This document shows positions 9,894 to 18,192 of a stretch of 33,857 nt of DNA, piece after piece. Below the pieces are notes generated by a model. That model searched no databases. It saw only the letters and a program-made list of their open reading frames with translations, and was not told the origin of the DNA. How positions within the stretch are numbered: the first letter of the stretch is position 1; each line of letters opens with the position of its first letter. Both the position numbers and the translations under genes were made by a program. The stretch spans positions 1-33,857 of the forward strand of contig NZ_JAIBES010000081.1 of NCBI RefSeq assembly GCF_019459305.1, written 5' to 3'. Origin of the DNA: Sphingopyxis sp. Its GTDB lineage: Bacteria > Pseudomonadota > Alphaproteobacteria > Sphingomonadales > Sphingomonadaceae.

Positions 9894-11156
9894 TTAGAAG
9901 ACGGTTCGCGCCGCCACCGTCCCCTTGGTCGCATAGCTGAAGCGCGGTTCGATCGCCAGCTTCGGATCAAGGATATGCGCTGCCACGCGCTTGCCCACTG
10001 CGGGTCCGTTCTTGAAACCATGCCCCGATCCGCCGCCGACCAGCCACACGCGCTCCTGCCCCGGAAAGCGGTCGATCAGATAGTCGCCGTTCGAGCTATT
10101 CTCATATTGGCAGACGCGCCCGCCGATCAGCGGCGCTGAGGCGAGGGCTGGGAAGCGGCGGGCGATATAGGCCCGCGCCTCAGCAATCCCCGCCGGGGTC
10201 AGTTGCCGTTCCATCGTGTCGGGATCGATCACCGGGCCGTGCCGATCGATCGCGATCTTGAACCCCGCCCCCTCGAGATCGGGGATGCCGTAAAAAATGC
10301 CATTGTTGCTGTTGTCGGCCCACACCGGCAGCTCGGGCGGGGCGAAGCGCGTGTCGCCCTGCGGCGCGCCGAAATGATAGACTTCCTGCCGCGTCGCGAC
10401 GATCTTGTTCATGAGCTGCTGCGGGAAGAGTTCGGCGAGCCAGGGGCCGAGGGAATAGACGAGATGGTCGGCGGTGCCGCCGTCGGGCAGGCTGTGAAGC
10501 TTTATCCGTTTTGACAGCAGGGGTGCGGGCATGACGACGCGCTCGACCGTGATCTGCGCATCGGCGATCACTTCCTGTACGCCGCGCCCGGCGATCAACG
10601 CGCCGGTTTCGGTTTCGAGGACGCCGGTTTCGCCCTGGTAAAATTGCATCTGGCGGTACTTGTTTTGCAGCCAGCGGACGTCGCCATGCTCATGCCCAAC
10701 CCGGTTCGCCTGCAACCACGCGAGCGACTGCGCGGTGTAGGCATCACCCTGCGGTCCGAACCACAGCACGCCGGTGTTATGAAAGATCGGCGCGCTGGCG
10801 GTGTCGGAGAGCGCCTTCCAATAGGGCAAAGATTGGCGCGCCATCTCCGAATAGATGGCGTCGGCGCCATAACCCATGCGGATGACGCGGCTCTCGCCGC
10901 CCGACGACGCGCGGACATGACCGGCTCCGTAGGCGTCGAACAGCCGCACCGATTTGCCCGCGCGGAGCAGATGCCAGGCGGTCCAGGCGCCGAACACCCC
11001 GGCGCCGATGATCGCGACGTCGACATGCTGGACCTTGGGCTTCGCGGGTTTGCGTTTCTTCGAACGGCGTTCGGCCGCGGCCGCGGCGGCTGCGACGGGC
11101 AGCGCGGCAAGGCCCGTCAGCAGCGCGCGGCGACTGGGCGTCTTACCGCCCGCCAC
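9894..11156 (-). CDS. Tat-signal FAD-dependent amine oxidoreductase (DAO family)
   Basis: A 420-residue flavoprotein of the D-amino-acid oxidase/sarcosine oxidase fold (PF01266). A twin-arginine signal (SRRALLTGLAALPVAAAAAA) suggests export of the folded enzyme to the periplasm. The dinucleotide fold GAGVFGAWTAWHLLRAGKSV follows, then SSGGESRVIRMGY, a segment typical of sarcosine and N-methyl-tryptophan oxidases, and GGGSGHGFKNGP at the C-terminus for FAD closure. The reading frame is open to a GTG at 11189, but the GTG at 11156 has a better ribosome site (AAAGAGG) and overlaps the upstream amidohydrolase gene by only 14 bases. Coupling to that secreted amidohydrolase suggests both act on a related nitrogenous compound outside the cytoplasm (inference). 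Confidence 0.85.
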   Translation of the reverse strand: MAGGKTPSRRALLTGLAALPVAAAAAAAERRSKKRKPAKPKVQHVDVAIIGAGVFGAWTAWHLLRAGKSVRLFDAYGAGHVRASSGGESRVIRMGYGADAIYSEMARQSLPYWKALSDTASAPIFHNTGVLWFGPQGDAYTAQSLAWLQANRVGHEHGDVRWLQNKYRQMQFYQGETGVLETETGALIAGRGVQEVIADAQITVERVVMPAPLLSKRIKLHSLPDGGTADHLVYSLGPWLAELFPQQLMNKIVATRQEVYHFGAPQGDTRFAPPELPVWADNSNNGIFYGIPDLEGAGFKIAIDRHGPVIDPDTMERQLTPAGIAEARAYIARRFPALASAPLIGGRVCQYENSSNGDYLIDRFPGQERVWLVGGGSGHGFKNGPAVGKRVAAHILDPKLAIEPRFSYATKGTVAARTVF

Positions 11157-12804
11157 CGGACGCCTCTTTCTTGTAATAGCGATAGCCACCGATCCAGGTT
11201 TCGAGCGGAGTCATGCGGCGGATCTCGTCGGGGCTGGCGAGCATCGGGTCGGTTTCGACGATCAGGAAATCGGCGCGCATTCCTGGCATCAGCGTGCCGA
11301 TGCGATCCTCGGCGAACCCCGCATAAGCCGCGGTGCGGGTGAAGCCGTCGAGCGCGGTCTCGCGGCTCACCGCTTCTTCGGGGCGCCAGCCGCCGAATGG
11401 CTGGCCCGCGGCATCGGTGCGCGAGATTGCCGCAGCGAGGCCAGCGAACGGATTTGCGCTTTCGACCGGCACGTCGGAACCGAAAGCAATGCGGGCGCCC
11501 GCGGCCTGAAGGCTGCGCCAGGCGTAGGCGCCGTTCAACCGTTCGGGGCCGAGCCGCGCTTCGGCCATCAGCCGGTCGCTCGTCTGGTGGACCGGCTGCA
11601 TCGACGCAATAACTTTCAGGCTGGCGAAGCGCGCGATGTCGGCGGGGTCGATCACCTGCGCATGTTCGATTCGCCAGCGGCGCTCGCCGGGCAGGTCGGC
11701 GGTAAGGTCCGCAATCGCGTCGAGCGCCTCGGCATTGGCGGCGTCGCCGATCGCGTGGATCGTCACCTGGAATTTGTCCATCGACGCGCGGACCATCTTG
11801 TTGCGGAGCTGCGCGGGGGTGAGCAGCGGCAGGCCGGTCTGACCGGTGGCATCACTATACGGTGCCTTGAGCCACGCGCCCCGCGAGCCGAGCGCGCCGT
11901 CGAGATAGAGCTTGACCCCCACCATGCGCAGCCGGTCGTCGTACAGCCATGGCGTCGGTTCGGACCCGGCGATCATCGCCATATTGTCGATGTCGCCGCC
12001 GTAGCTCAGGATCCGTACCGCGAGCTGTTTCTTGTCCCCGGCGCGGCGAAATGCCTGCCAGTCGAGGATCGATGTCCCCATGTCGGCGATCGTGGTCACG
12101 CCCTGTTCGAGCAGCTTCTGCTGCGCCAGAAAAAGCGCCCGGTCGAGGTCGCGCGCCAGCGGCTTGGGTTTGGCGCTATCGACCAGGCTCATTGCGGCAT
12201 CGACAAACACGCCGCTCGGCTTGCCGCCCACCATTTCGATACGGCCGCCGTCGGGCGACTTGCTGGCGGCGGTGACTTTCGCAGCGGTCATGGTGGCCGT
12301 GTTGGCCCAGCCCGCATGGCCGTCGACGCGTTCGAGCCACACCGGGCGGTTCGGCACCGCGGCGTCAAGGTCAGCGGCGGTGGGGAAGCGGCCCAGACCC
12401 CATTTCTCCTGATTCCAGCCCGATCCGATGATCCACGGCATTTCTGGATTGTCGGCGGCATATTTGCGGATCGCGGCCTGCGCTTCGGCAAGGCTGTTGG
12501 TCTCGCTAAGGTCGAGCAGCATCAGCTGGAACCCCAGCCCCATGACATGGCCGTGCGCGTCGATGAGGCCGGGGATCAGGGTTCGGCCCTTGCCGTCCTC
12601 CTTGAAATCGGGGCGTTCGGGGCGCTTGTCCTTGCGGTCGAGCAGCTCCTTGACCTTGCCGTCCTTGTCGATGACGAGCCCGGTGAAGCGGATCAGCTTG
12701 CCGTCCTTGTCGAGCGTGATCCCGTTGACGTTGTCGACGAGCGTGTCGGCGTGCGCGGGGGCGGCGAGGGTGAGCGCGAGTGCGGTCAGCAGGACGCGGG
12801 TCAT
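11143..12804 (-). CDS. Exported amidohydrolase, YtcJ-like (Amidohydro_3)
   Basis: A 553-residue metal-dependent hydrolase with a TIM-barrel core. A Sec signal peptide (residues 1-19, LTALALTLAAPAHAD) points to the periplasm. Metal-binding signatures are LIDAHGHVMG near residue 85, the central Lys in VGVKLYLDGALGSRG, then VTIHAIGDAAN, RIEHAQVID and FGSDVPVE, all in the order found in YtcJ-type proteins. The family hydrolyses C-N bonds of varied substrates; the true substrate is unknown. Its start codon overlaps the stop of the upstream dehydrogenase gene by four bases (ATGA), and its 3' end overlaps the FAD oxidase, so the three form one translationally coupled unit. Confidence 0.9.
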   Translation of the reverse strand: MTRVLLTALALTLAAPAHADTLVDNVNGITLDKDGKLIRFTGLVIDKDGKVKELLDRKDKRPERPDFKEDGKGRTLIPGLIDAHGHVMGLGFQLMLLDLSETNSLAEAQAAIRKYAADNPEMPWIIGSGWNQEKWGLGRFPTAADLDAAVPNRPVWLERVDGHAGWANTATMTAAKVTAASKSPDGGRIEMVGGKPSGVFVDAAMSLVDSAKPKPLARDLDRALFLAQQKLLEQGVTTIADMGTSILDWQAFRRAGDKKQLAVRILSYGGDIDNMAMIAGSEPTPWLYDDRLRMVGVKLYLDGALGSRGAWLKAPYSDATGQTGLPLLTPAQLRNKMVRASMDKFQVTIHAIGDAANAEALDAIADLTADLPGERRWRIEHAQVIDPADIARFASLKVIASMQPVHQTSDRLMAEARLGPERLNGAYAWRSLQAAGARIAFGSDVPVESANPFAGLAAAISRTDAAGQPFGGWRPEEAVSRETALDGFTRTAAYAGFAEDRIGTLMPGMRADFLIVETDPMLASPDEIRRMTPLETWIGGYRYYKKEASGGGR

Positions 12805-13697
12805 TTCGGCAACCTTGTTATAAGCGAGCTGGTGTCGCGGCGACCGTGTCCGGCCTTTTGCACATCGGCATAAAATTGATCGACGATTGCGGCGACGGGG
12901 ATCGTCGCCCCGTTCGAGCGCGCTTCGTCGAGCGCGAGGCCCAGATCCTTGCGCATCCAGTCGACCGCAAAACCGAAATCAAACTCGTCCCTGGCCATCG
13001 TGTCCCAGCGGTTGAGCATCTGCCAGCTCGCCGCGGCGCCCCCCGACACCGCCTCGAACACCTTGTCGGCGTCAAGCTTGGACGCCTGCGCAAAACGCAG
13101 CGCTTCGGACAGGCCTTGCAGCACTCCGGCGATCGCGATCTGGTTGACCATCTTCGTCGTTTGCCCGGCGCCAGGGCCGCCGATATGGACCATGCGCGCG
13201 GCATAGGCCTGCATCACCGGCTCGGCGGCGGCGAACGCGGATTTTGTCCCGCCGCACATGATCGACAGGGTGCCATTCTGCGCCCCCGCTTCGCCACCCG
13301 ATACCGGGGCATCGAGGCTATGAATGCCGAGCCCTTCGGCTTCGACCGACAGCTGGCGCGCGATCCGCGCCGACACCGTGGTGTGATCGATGAACAAGGC
13401 GCCCTTGCCCATCGCCCGGAACGCACCGTCGCGGCCAAGGGTGACCTGCGCCAGATCATCGTCGTTGCCGACGCAGGTCAGGACAACATCGGCATCGCGC
13501 GCGGCCTCCGCCGGGGTCGCAGCGGCCTTGCCGCCGTGCGCGGCGACCCAGGCGTCGGCCTTGGCGCGGGTGCGGTTATACACGGTGAGGTTATGGCCCG
13601 CTTTCGCAAGATGGCCCGCCATCGGTCCGCCCATGACGCCCGTGCCGATGAAGCTGATGCGCAATTTTTCCTGGTTCATCTCAAGGCTCATAACCAT
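12801..13697 (-). CDS. NAD(P)-dependent beta-hydroxyacid dehydrogenase (3-hydroxyisobutyrate dehydrogenase-like)
   Basis: A 298-residue cytoplasmic dehydrogenase of the 3-hydroxyisobutyrate/tartronate-semialdehyde reductase family. The Rossmann motif FIGTGVMGGPMAGHL lies at residues 16-30, the substrate motif DAPVSGGEAGAQNGTL at 129-144, and the catalytic Lys182 is in GQTTKMVNQ. Three in-frame ATGs lie at 13697, 13691 and 13679; none has a strong ribosome site, and the first is given here. All starts leave the domain complete. It is the first gene of the coupled set with the amidohydrolase and the FAD oxidase, and diverges from ilvA with only 41 bases between the start codons. Valine breakdown or glyoxylate metabolism are both possible roles. 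Confidence 0.85.
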   Translation of the reverse strand: MVMSLEMNQEKLRISFIGTGVMGGPMAGHLAKAGHNLTVYNRTRAKADAWVAAHGGKAAATPAEAARDADVVLTCVGNDDDLAQVTLGRDGAFRAMGKGALFIDHTTVSARIARQLSVEAEGLGIHSLDAPVSGGEAGAQNGTLSIMCGGTKSAFAAAEPVMQAYAARMVHIGGPGAGQTTKMVNQIAIAGVLQGLSEALRFAQASKLDADKVFEAVSGGAAASWQMLNRWDTMARDEFDFGFAVDWMRKDLGLALDEARSNGATIPVAAIVDQFYADVQKAGHGRRDTSSLITRLPK

Positions 13698-13738
13698 GGT
13701 TTGCGCGGTGCGCCAGATAGGCTAGGGCGAGCGGCATC

Positions 13739-14989
13739 ATGAGCACGACCGCACCCACCCTGTCCGCTGCCGATTTGCCGGCGATCACCCTCGACGATGT
13801 GCGCGCGGCGGCGGCGCGAATTGACGGCGCGATCGTGCGTACCCCGACGCTGCATTCGCAGACGCTGTCCGAAATGGTCGGCGCCGAAGTCTGGCTGAAA
13901 TTCGAAAACCTGCAATTCACCGCGGCCTATAAAGAACGCGGCGCGCTTAATGCGCTGTTGCTGATGGACCCTGTGGCACGAGCCCGCGGCGTTATTGCGG
14001 CATCGGCGGGCAATCACGCGCAGGGGCTGGCCTATCATGGCAAGCGGCTGGGCGTTCCGGTTACCATCGTGATGCCGAAAACCACCCCGCAGGTGAAGGT
14101 GTATCAGACCGCCAGCCACGGCGCCGAAATCGTCCTGTTCGGCGAAAAATATGACGATGCCTATGCGCATGCCCGTGAACTCGAAGTCGAGCGCGGGCTG
14201 ACCTTTGTCCACCCGTTCGATCATCCACATATCGCCGCAGGGCAGGGGACGGTGGCGCTCGAAATGCTCGAGGATGTGCCCGAAATCGACACGCTGATCA
14301 TCCCGATCGGTGGCGGCGGGCTGTTCACCGGTATGGGAACCGCGGCGCGCGGGATCAATCCCGACATCCGCTTGATCGGGGTGCAGGCCGAACTCTATCC
14401 GTCGATGTATGCCAAGCTCAACGGTGTGGACATGGCGTGCGAGGGCGACACGCTGGCCGAGGGGATCGCGGTCAAGGAACCCGGCGAGTATACGCGCAAG
14501 CGCGTCGCCGAGCTGAATGACGACATCGTGCTGGTCGCCGAACGCCATCTGGAGCGCGCGGTCAGCCTGCTACTCCAGATCGAAAAGACCGTCGTTGAGG
14601 GCGCGGGTGCCGCGGGCCTCGCCGCGCTGCTTGCGCATCCTGAAGAGTTTGCCGGGCGCAAGGTCGGGCTGGTGCTGTGCGGCGGCAACATCGACACGCG
14701 GTTGCTCGCCAATGTGCTTCTGCGCGACCTCGCGCGCTCGGGCCGCATCGCGCGCCTTCGCATCCGTTTGCAGGATCGCCCCGGCGCGTTGTTCAAGGTG
14801 ATGAAGCTGTTTGACGAGCAACAGGTCAACATCATCGAAATCTATCACCAGCGCATCTTTACCACGCTGCCCGCCAAGGGGCTGATCACCGACATCGAAT
14901 GCGAAGCGCGCGACCGGGGGCATCTCGACAGCCTGGTCGCCTCGCTGCGCGATGCGGGGTATATGGTGACGACGGTGGAGCTGGCTTAG
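13739..14989 (+). CDS. ilvA: Threonine ammonia-lyase with C-terminal ACT domain
   Basis: A PLP enzyme deaminating L-threonine to 2-oxobutanoate, the first step toward isoleucine (or threonine breakdown). The 416 residues hold the type II PLP fold, with the Schiff-base Lys65 in AAYKERGA, the ASAGNH loop (88-93) and the phosphate loop GGGGL (191-195). A single ACT-like domain spans about residues 335-416 (IRLQDRPGALFKVMKLF...). This architecture matches the TIGR01127 class rather than the longer enterobacterial IlvA with two regulatory repeats. The start at 13739 follows AGGGCGAG. The gene probably shares a compact divergent promoter region of 41 bases with the dehydrogenase on the other strand. 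Confidence 0.93.
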   Translation: MSTTAPTLSAADLPAITLDDVRAAAARIDGAIVRTPTLHSQTLSEMVGAEVWLKFENLQFTAAYKERGALNALLLMDPVARARGVIAASAGNHAQGLAYHGKRLGVPVTIVMPKTTPQVKVYQTASHGAEIVLFGEKYDDAYAHARELEVERGLTFVHPFDHPHIAAGQGTVALEMLEDVPEIDTLIIPIGGGGLFTGMGTAARGINPDIRLIGVQAELYPSMYAKLNGVDMACEGDTLAEGIAVKEPGEYTRKRVAELNDDIVLVAERHLERAVSLLLQIEKTVVEGAGAAGLAALLAHPEEFAGRKVGLVLCGGNIDTRLLANVLLRDLARSGRIARLRIRLQDRPGALFKVMKLFDEQQVNIIEIYHQRIFTTLPAKGLITDIECEARDRGHLDSLVASLRDAGYMVTTVELA

Positions 14990-15002
14990 CCTCTAACCAC
15001 TA

Positions 15003-15084
15003 CGTCATTGCTAGCAAAGCTAAGAAATCCTGGCCGGTTTACGCGACTCTGGATTGCCGCGTTGCTCCGCTCCTCGCAATGATG
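15003..15084. repeat. Intergenic inverted-repeat element, family B (copy 2, degenerate)
   Basis: About 82 bases between ilvA and the thioesterase gene match the element at 9808-9890 (CGTCATTG, AATCC, GGTTTACGC, CTGGATTGCCGCG, CTCCTCGCAATGA). The left arm carries several substitutions (CTAGCAAAGCTAAGAA), so the hairpin is weakened. Confidence 0.8.
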
Positions 15085-15123
15085 AGTTTTTTTGTCTCCA
15101 AATGCAGAGGCTAGGCACATCCC

Positions 15124-15516
15124 ATGAAATCCTTCACCCTCTCGCTCACCGCCACCCCCGACAGCATCGACGAACTCGGCCATGTCAACAATGCCGTCTG
15201 GGTCCAGTGGATCCAGCAGGTCGCGACCGGTCATTGGGATGCCGCGGCCCCGCAATCGCACAAGGAGGCCTATATCTGGGTCGTGGTGCGGCATGAGATT
15301 GATTATCTGCGCGCCCTCGGTCCCGGCGAAACGGTGACCGCGCGGACGTGGGTCGCTGACAAGCCACAGGGCGCCAAGTTCGACCGCTTCATGGAATTCA
15401 CCGGCGCCGATGGCAAAGTGCATGTGCGGGCGCGGACGGTGTGGGCGCTGCTCGACAAGGGGAGCGGGCGCCCGCTCAGGGTGACGGCGGAGGTCGTTGC
15501 TCCGTTTCTCGACTAA
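15124..15516 (+). CDS. Acyl-CoA thioesterase, 4HBT hot-dog family
   Basis: A 130-residue single hot-dog domain protein. The N-terminal motif DELGHVNNAVW (residues 16-26) is the 4-hydroxybenzoyl-CoA thioesterase signature, with Asp16 as probable catalytic acid. The central helix WVQWIQQVA and the strand E-I-D-Y-L-R also fit. It would hydrolyse acyl-CoA thioesters in the cytoplasm; chain-length preference is unknown. The 3' end overlaps the convergent MarR gene by 41 bases. Confidence 0.85.
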   Translation: MKSFTLSLTATPDSIDELGHVNNAVWVQWIQQVATGHWDAAAPQSHKEAYIWVVVRHEIDYLRALGPGETVTARTWVADKPQGAKFDRFMEFTGADGKVHVRARTVWALLDKGSGRPLRVTAEVVAPFLD

Positions 15517-16018
15517 CGGGAATTTTTGCCGCCCGGTCACGAAGGGGCCGCTCTTTGAGCGCCCGCAAGGTTCTCAATATCATCGCATGCACGTCGCCGG
15601 TCTCTGCGAAGAGGCGCCGGTACACGTCGGATATTTCATCGCTATATCGGTCCTGCATCGCCATTTGGGCCTGACCCTTTTCGGTCAGGCGAAACAGCTT
15701 GCGGCGCGCGTCGGCGGGATCGGGATGCTGGGTCATCAGGCCGAGGCGGATCAGCGCCGGGCATTTCTGGATCACCAGCTGGTGCGACTGACCCAGCGCT
15801 CGCGCCAGCTCGGCCGCCGACGCCTCGCCCGCTTGTCGCAGTGCGGTGAGCAGCGAGCAGGATCGCACCGGGATGACGATGCCCGCCGCATCGAACAGCT
15901 CGCGCGTCTGATCCTCGATCGTCTGGCTCAATGCCTCGCTGAGCCGTCCAAGAAACGAGATGTCGTCGAGGTTGGTTGATGGGTCAGTCGAGGCGGGCAT
16001 AGCTATCGGTTGTTCCAT
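15476..16018 (-). CDS. MarR family transcriptional regulator
   Basis: A winged-helix DNA-binding regulator of about 180 residues. The helix-turn-helix is seen in SAAELARALGQSHQLVIQKCPALIRLGLM, followed by the wing DPADARRKLFRLTEKG with the Asp-Arg signature DARR. Start candidates are ATGs at 16018 and 16000, both inside the end of the peptidase gene on the same strand (stop at 15984), so the two are translationally coupled. The long upstream reading frame is an out-of-frame shadow of the peptidase. Co-transcription with the peptidase and the palindrome in front of that gene suggest an autoregulated operon (inference). The C-terminus is a basic, proline-rich tail. Confidence 0.85.
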   Translation of the reverse strand: MEQPIAMPASTDPSTNLDDISFLGRLSEALSQTIEDQTRELFDAAGIVIPVRSCSLLTALRQAGEASAAELARALGQSHQLVIQKCPALIRLGLMTQHPDPADARRKLFRLTEKGQAQMAMQDRYSDEISDVYRRLFAETGDVHAMILRTLRALKERPLRDRAAKIPVSRETEQRPPPSP

Positions 16019-17315
16019 CGCGATTGATCCGTTCGAGCGCAGCGACCTTGCCTGCCTTGCGCACAACACGGAAGCGGAAATCGGCGACGCCCTCGACCGC
16101 GAACAGGTCATTGCCGAGCGGCGCCAGCGTGGCACGAAAACGCTCGCGCCAGGTGTAGAGCAGCTTGCCGTCAACGACAGCGATCTGCCGGCCTTCGTAG
16201 CGGCCCGCGATCGCCTCCAGGCCGGCGAGGGTGAGCTGGACCGCCTTGGCGCAAGCGGCGAGTAATGGTGCGAACCACGCGGCGTCGGCCTGTTTCGCGG
16301 TGTCGGATTTTGCCATGTCGGCCAGCGCCAGACGATGCGCGACGACCAAGGCGTCGGCGGAGGTGACGACATAATCGGGAGTGACGCCACGTCCTTCGAA
16401 ATCGCCGCGATCGACGGGGTCGCGGATTTGGCCGATCGGCACTTGGACGAAAAAGTCGGTGTCCACCGGCTTGCGGTCGACCGGGTGCGCGCCGCCCGCG
16501 GTCTGCTCGCCGACCAGCGTCGCGCGGCCGAGCTTTTGCAGCGAATAGCCGAACCATTCGGCCGCCGAAAAGCTGGTCGATGAGGTTAGGACATAGACGG
16601 GCTTGCCGGTCAGGCGCTTTGCCGGGATGGCAGGGAGTACCCACTGGCTGCGGGCGACGCGGCGGCCCTCTTCGGTGTAATAATAATCGAACAGCTCCTG
16701 ATCCTTGTCGGCGCGGAAAAGCTGGCTGGCGAGCAGCTGCGCCATTTCGAGATAGCCGCCATTGTTATACCGCATGTCATAGATGACCGCGTCGCTATTC
16801 TCGATAAAGCGCATCGCTGCGCTGGCGGCATCATATGCGAGTTGGGGGTCGGCGAAATGCGACATCCCGACATAGGCGACATTGCCTTCCAAGCGGCGGA
16901 GGTCGGTAAAGCCGAAGTTTTTCCGTGCTTCGTCGCGCCGATCGGTTTCGCGCAATTCGGCGGCGCGCGCGGGGTCTTTCCGGGCGGCATAGTCGGCGGC
17001 AAAGGCGGGATCGACGCCGACGAAAAAATGCAGGTCGTTGCTGGCTGCGAGCAGATCCTTGGTCAGCGCCTGCGCCAGCGCGTCATTGTCCTGCGCGCCG
17101 TCATAGTCGCCCTTTTCGAGGTGGGCGCGGAGCGTCGCAGCAAGTGTCTTGGCCTTGTCGGCAAAGACATAATTGGTCTCCAATGTCTGGCCCAGCTGCT
17201 CGACCACCCGCTGCCGGTCGGCGGCCGTGAGCGGGGCCTCGCCGGTCGCGCCGACGCCTAGCAACCACGTTGCCGCGACAATTGCGGCCGACCCGAATTT
17301 TTTCATTGGAAGCAT
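15984..17315 (-). CDS. S41 family peptidase (C-terminal processing peptidase-like)
   Basis: A 443-residue exported serine peptidase of the tail-specific/IRBP type. An N-terminal hydrophobic segment (KKFGSAAIVAATWLLGVGA) is a signal peptide. The S41 core is shown by AVIYDMRYNNGGYL (about 176-189) and the nucleophile region VLTSSTSFSAAEWFGYSL with Ser near residue 250, then GEQTAGGAHP. There is no obvious PDZ domain, as in the subgroup with an N-terminal three-helix domain. The ATG at 17315 follows a good site (AGGTGAA); TTG 17318 and ATG 17306 are alternatives. It heads an operon with a MarR regulator. Its target is unknown. Confidence 0.88.
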   Translation of the reverse strand: MLPMKKFGSAAIVAATWLLGVGATGEAPLTAADRQRVVEQLGQTLETNYVFADKAKTLAATLRAHLEKGDYDGAQDNDALAQALTKDLLAASNDLHFFVGVDPAFAADYAARKDPARAAELRETDRRDEARKNFGFTDLRRLEGNVAYVGMSHFADPQLAYDAASAAMRFIENSDAVIYDMRYNNGGYLEMAQLLASQLFRADKDQELFDYYYTEEGRRVARSQWVLPAIPAKRLTGKPVYVLTSSTSFSAAEWFGYSLQKLGRATLVGEQTAGGAHPVDRKPVDTDFFVQVPIGQIRDPVDRGDFEGRGVTPDYVVTSADALVVAHRLALADMAKSDTAKQADAAWFAPLLAACAKAVQLTLAGLEAIAGRYEGRQIAVVDGKLLYTWRERFRATLAPLGNDLFAVEGVADFRFRVVRKAGKVAALERINRDGTTDSYARLD

Positions 17316-17335
17316 CAATCTTCACCTGCGACTCA

Positions 17336-17369
17336 GTTATACAATGTATTGCGCAATATATTGTATAAC
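17336..17369. promoter_or_regulatory. 34-bp near-perfect palindrome, probable operator of the S41-MarR operon
   Basis: The left half GTTATACAATGTATTGC is the reverse complement of the right half at 16 of 17 positions; the single mismatch is G17346 against T17359. Each half contains its own 11-bp palindrome, ATACAATGTAT (17339-17349, perfect) and ATATATTGTAT (17356-17366, one mismatch), with centres 17 bp apart. It is strikingly AT-rich for this genome and ends 21 bases before the peptidase ATG, where -10-like sequences overlap it. The simplest reading is a tandem operator bound by two dimers, most likely of the MarR protein encoded in the same operon. Confidence 0.7.
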
Positions 17370-17679
17370 CTGGAGAGGCAAGAGCGGAATCGGCTTTGGT
17401 TCAGGCGTGGGCGACCCAACCGCGCCAAGTGAACGTCGCGTAGAATTGCTCGACGCCGGTTGCGACCCGTATTGACCGTTGGGACCGAAGCGATTAGCCA
17501 AGCCCGCGATGACCAACGACCGATCCACCAGATTCAAGGCGTATTGGCGCTCCTTTATCTAGGAGCGGCATGGCATCACCTTTGACCATCGCCGCCGTGT
17601 CCGGAAGGCGAATGGTTGTCATCACATCATCACACCACGATCACCCGGGTACGGCGCGCATTTTTAAAGAAGCCGCGAC
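17370..17679. other. Intergenic region, no gene recognised
   Basis: The 310 bases between the palindrome and the acetyltransferase gene contain only short frames with no recognisable protein. A small hairpin (GCTCCT/AGGAGC at 17549-17566) has no T run. Base composition is more mixed than in the neighbouring genes, so this may be a decayed gene or a leader region. Confidence 0.4.
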
Positions 17680-18192
17680 ATGACCGACACTTTACTTGCC
17701 CTCTCCACCGCGCGGTGCCGCATCGCGCCGCTGCACGCCGATGACGCCGCCGCGCTGGCCGCGATCACCGACGCTTCGGTTACCGATCAGGTGGATTTCC
17801 TGCCCGCGCCGTTTACCGCGGCTGACGCCCGCGCGTTGATCGCGGGATCGGGCGGCGGCGACGTGTTTCACGCGGTGCGGGATCGCCGCGAGGGACGGCT
17901 GCAGGGCGTGATTGGGGTTCACCGGCGCGACGCGCGCGCGGTCGAGGTCGGTTACTGGTTTGCAGCAGCCGCGCGCGGGCAGGGACTGGCAACCGAGGCG
18001 GTCGATGCGGTCGTGCGCGAGATTGCGGCGTCGCGCCCGGGCGCCGCAATCATTGCCGAATGCCATCCGGACAATGAACGCTCGCGCGCGCTGTTGCGCC
18101 GGATCGGCTTTCTGGCGACGGGGCAGGCGGGGCGGCGCCCCGGACGGCGGGTGATGAAATGGCGCGCTGGCCCGGGGATCGACGTGTGCTGA
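17680..18192 (+). CDS. GNAT family N-acetyltransferase
   Basis: A 170-residue acetyl-CoA-dependent acetyltransferase of the RimJ/RimL-like group (Acetyltransf_3). The N-terminal half has the usual RLAPL-like opening (CRIAPLHADDAAAL). Motif A is present as VEVGYWFAAAARGQGLATEAV, where the Gln/Arg-x-x-Gly-x-Gly/Ala loop binds the CoA pyrophosphate. The motif B region ends in AECHPDNERSRALLRRIGF. The substrate (protein N-terminus or small molecule) is unknown. The stop codon directly abuts the stop of the convergent hydrolase gene. Confidence 0.85.
   Translation: MTDTLLALSTARCRIAPLHADDAAALAAITDASVTDQVDFLPAPFTAADARALIAGSGGGDVFHAVRDRREGRLQGVIGVHRRDARAVEVGYWFAAAARGQGLATEAVDAVVREIAASRPGAAIIAECHPDNERSRALLRRIGFLATGQAGRRPGRRVMKWRAGPGIDVC

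Noticed and set aside
10954-12873. A 639-codon frame opposite the amidohydrolase and FAD oxidase genes
   Set aside because: Both minus-strand genes are clearly real by motif content; the frame opposite is a GC-driven shadow.
17549-17566. Small hairpin GCTCCT/AGGAGC
   Set aside because: A 6-bp stem without a T run is too weak to call a terminator.
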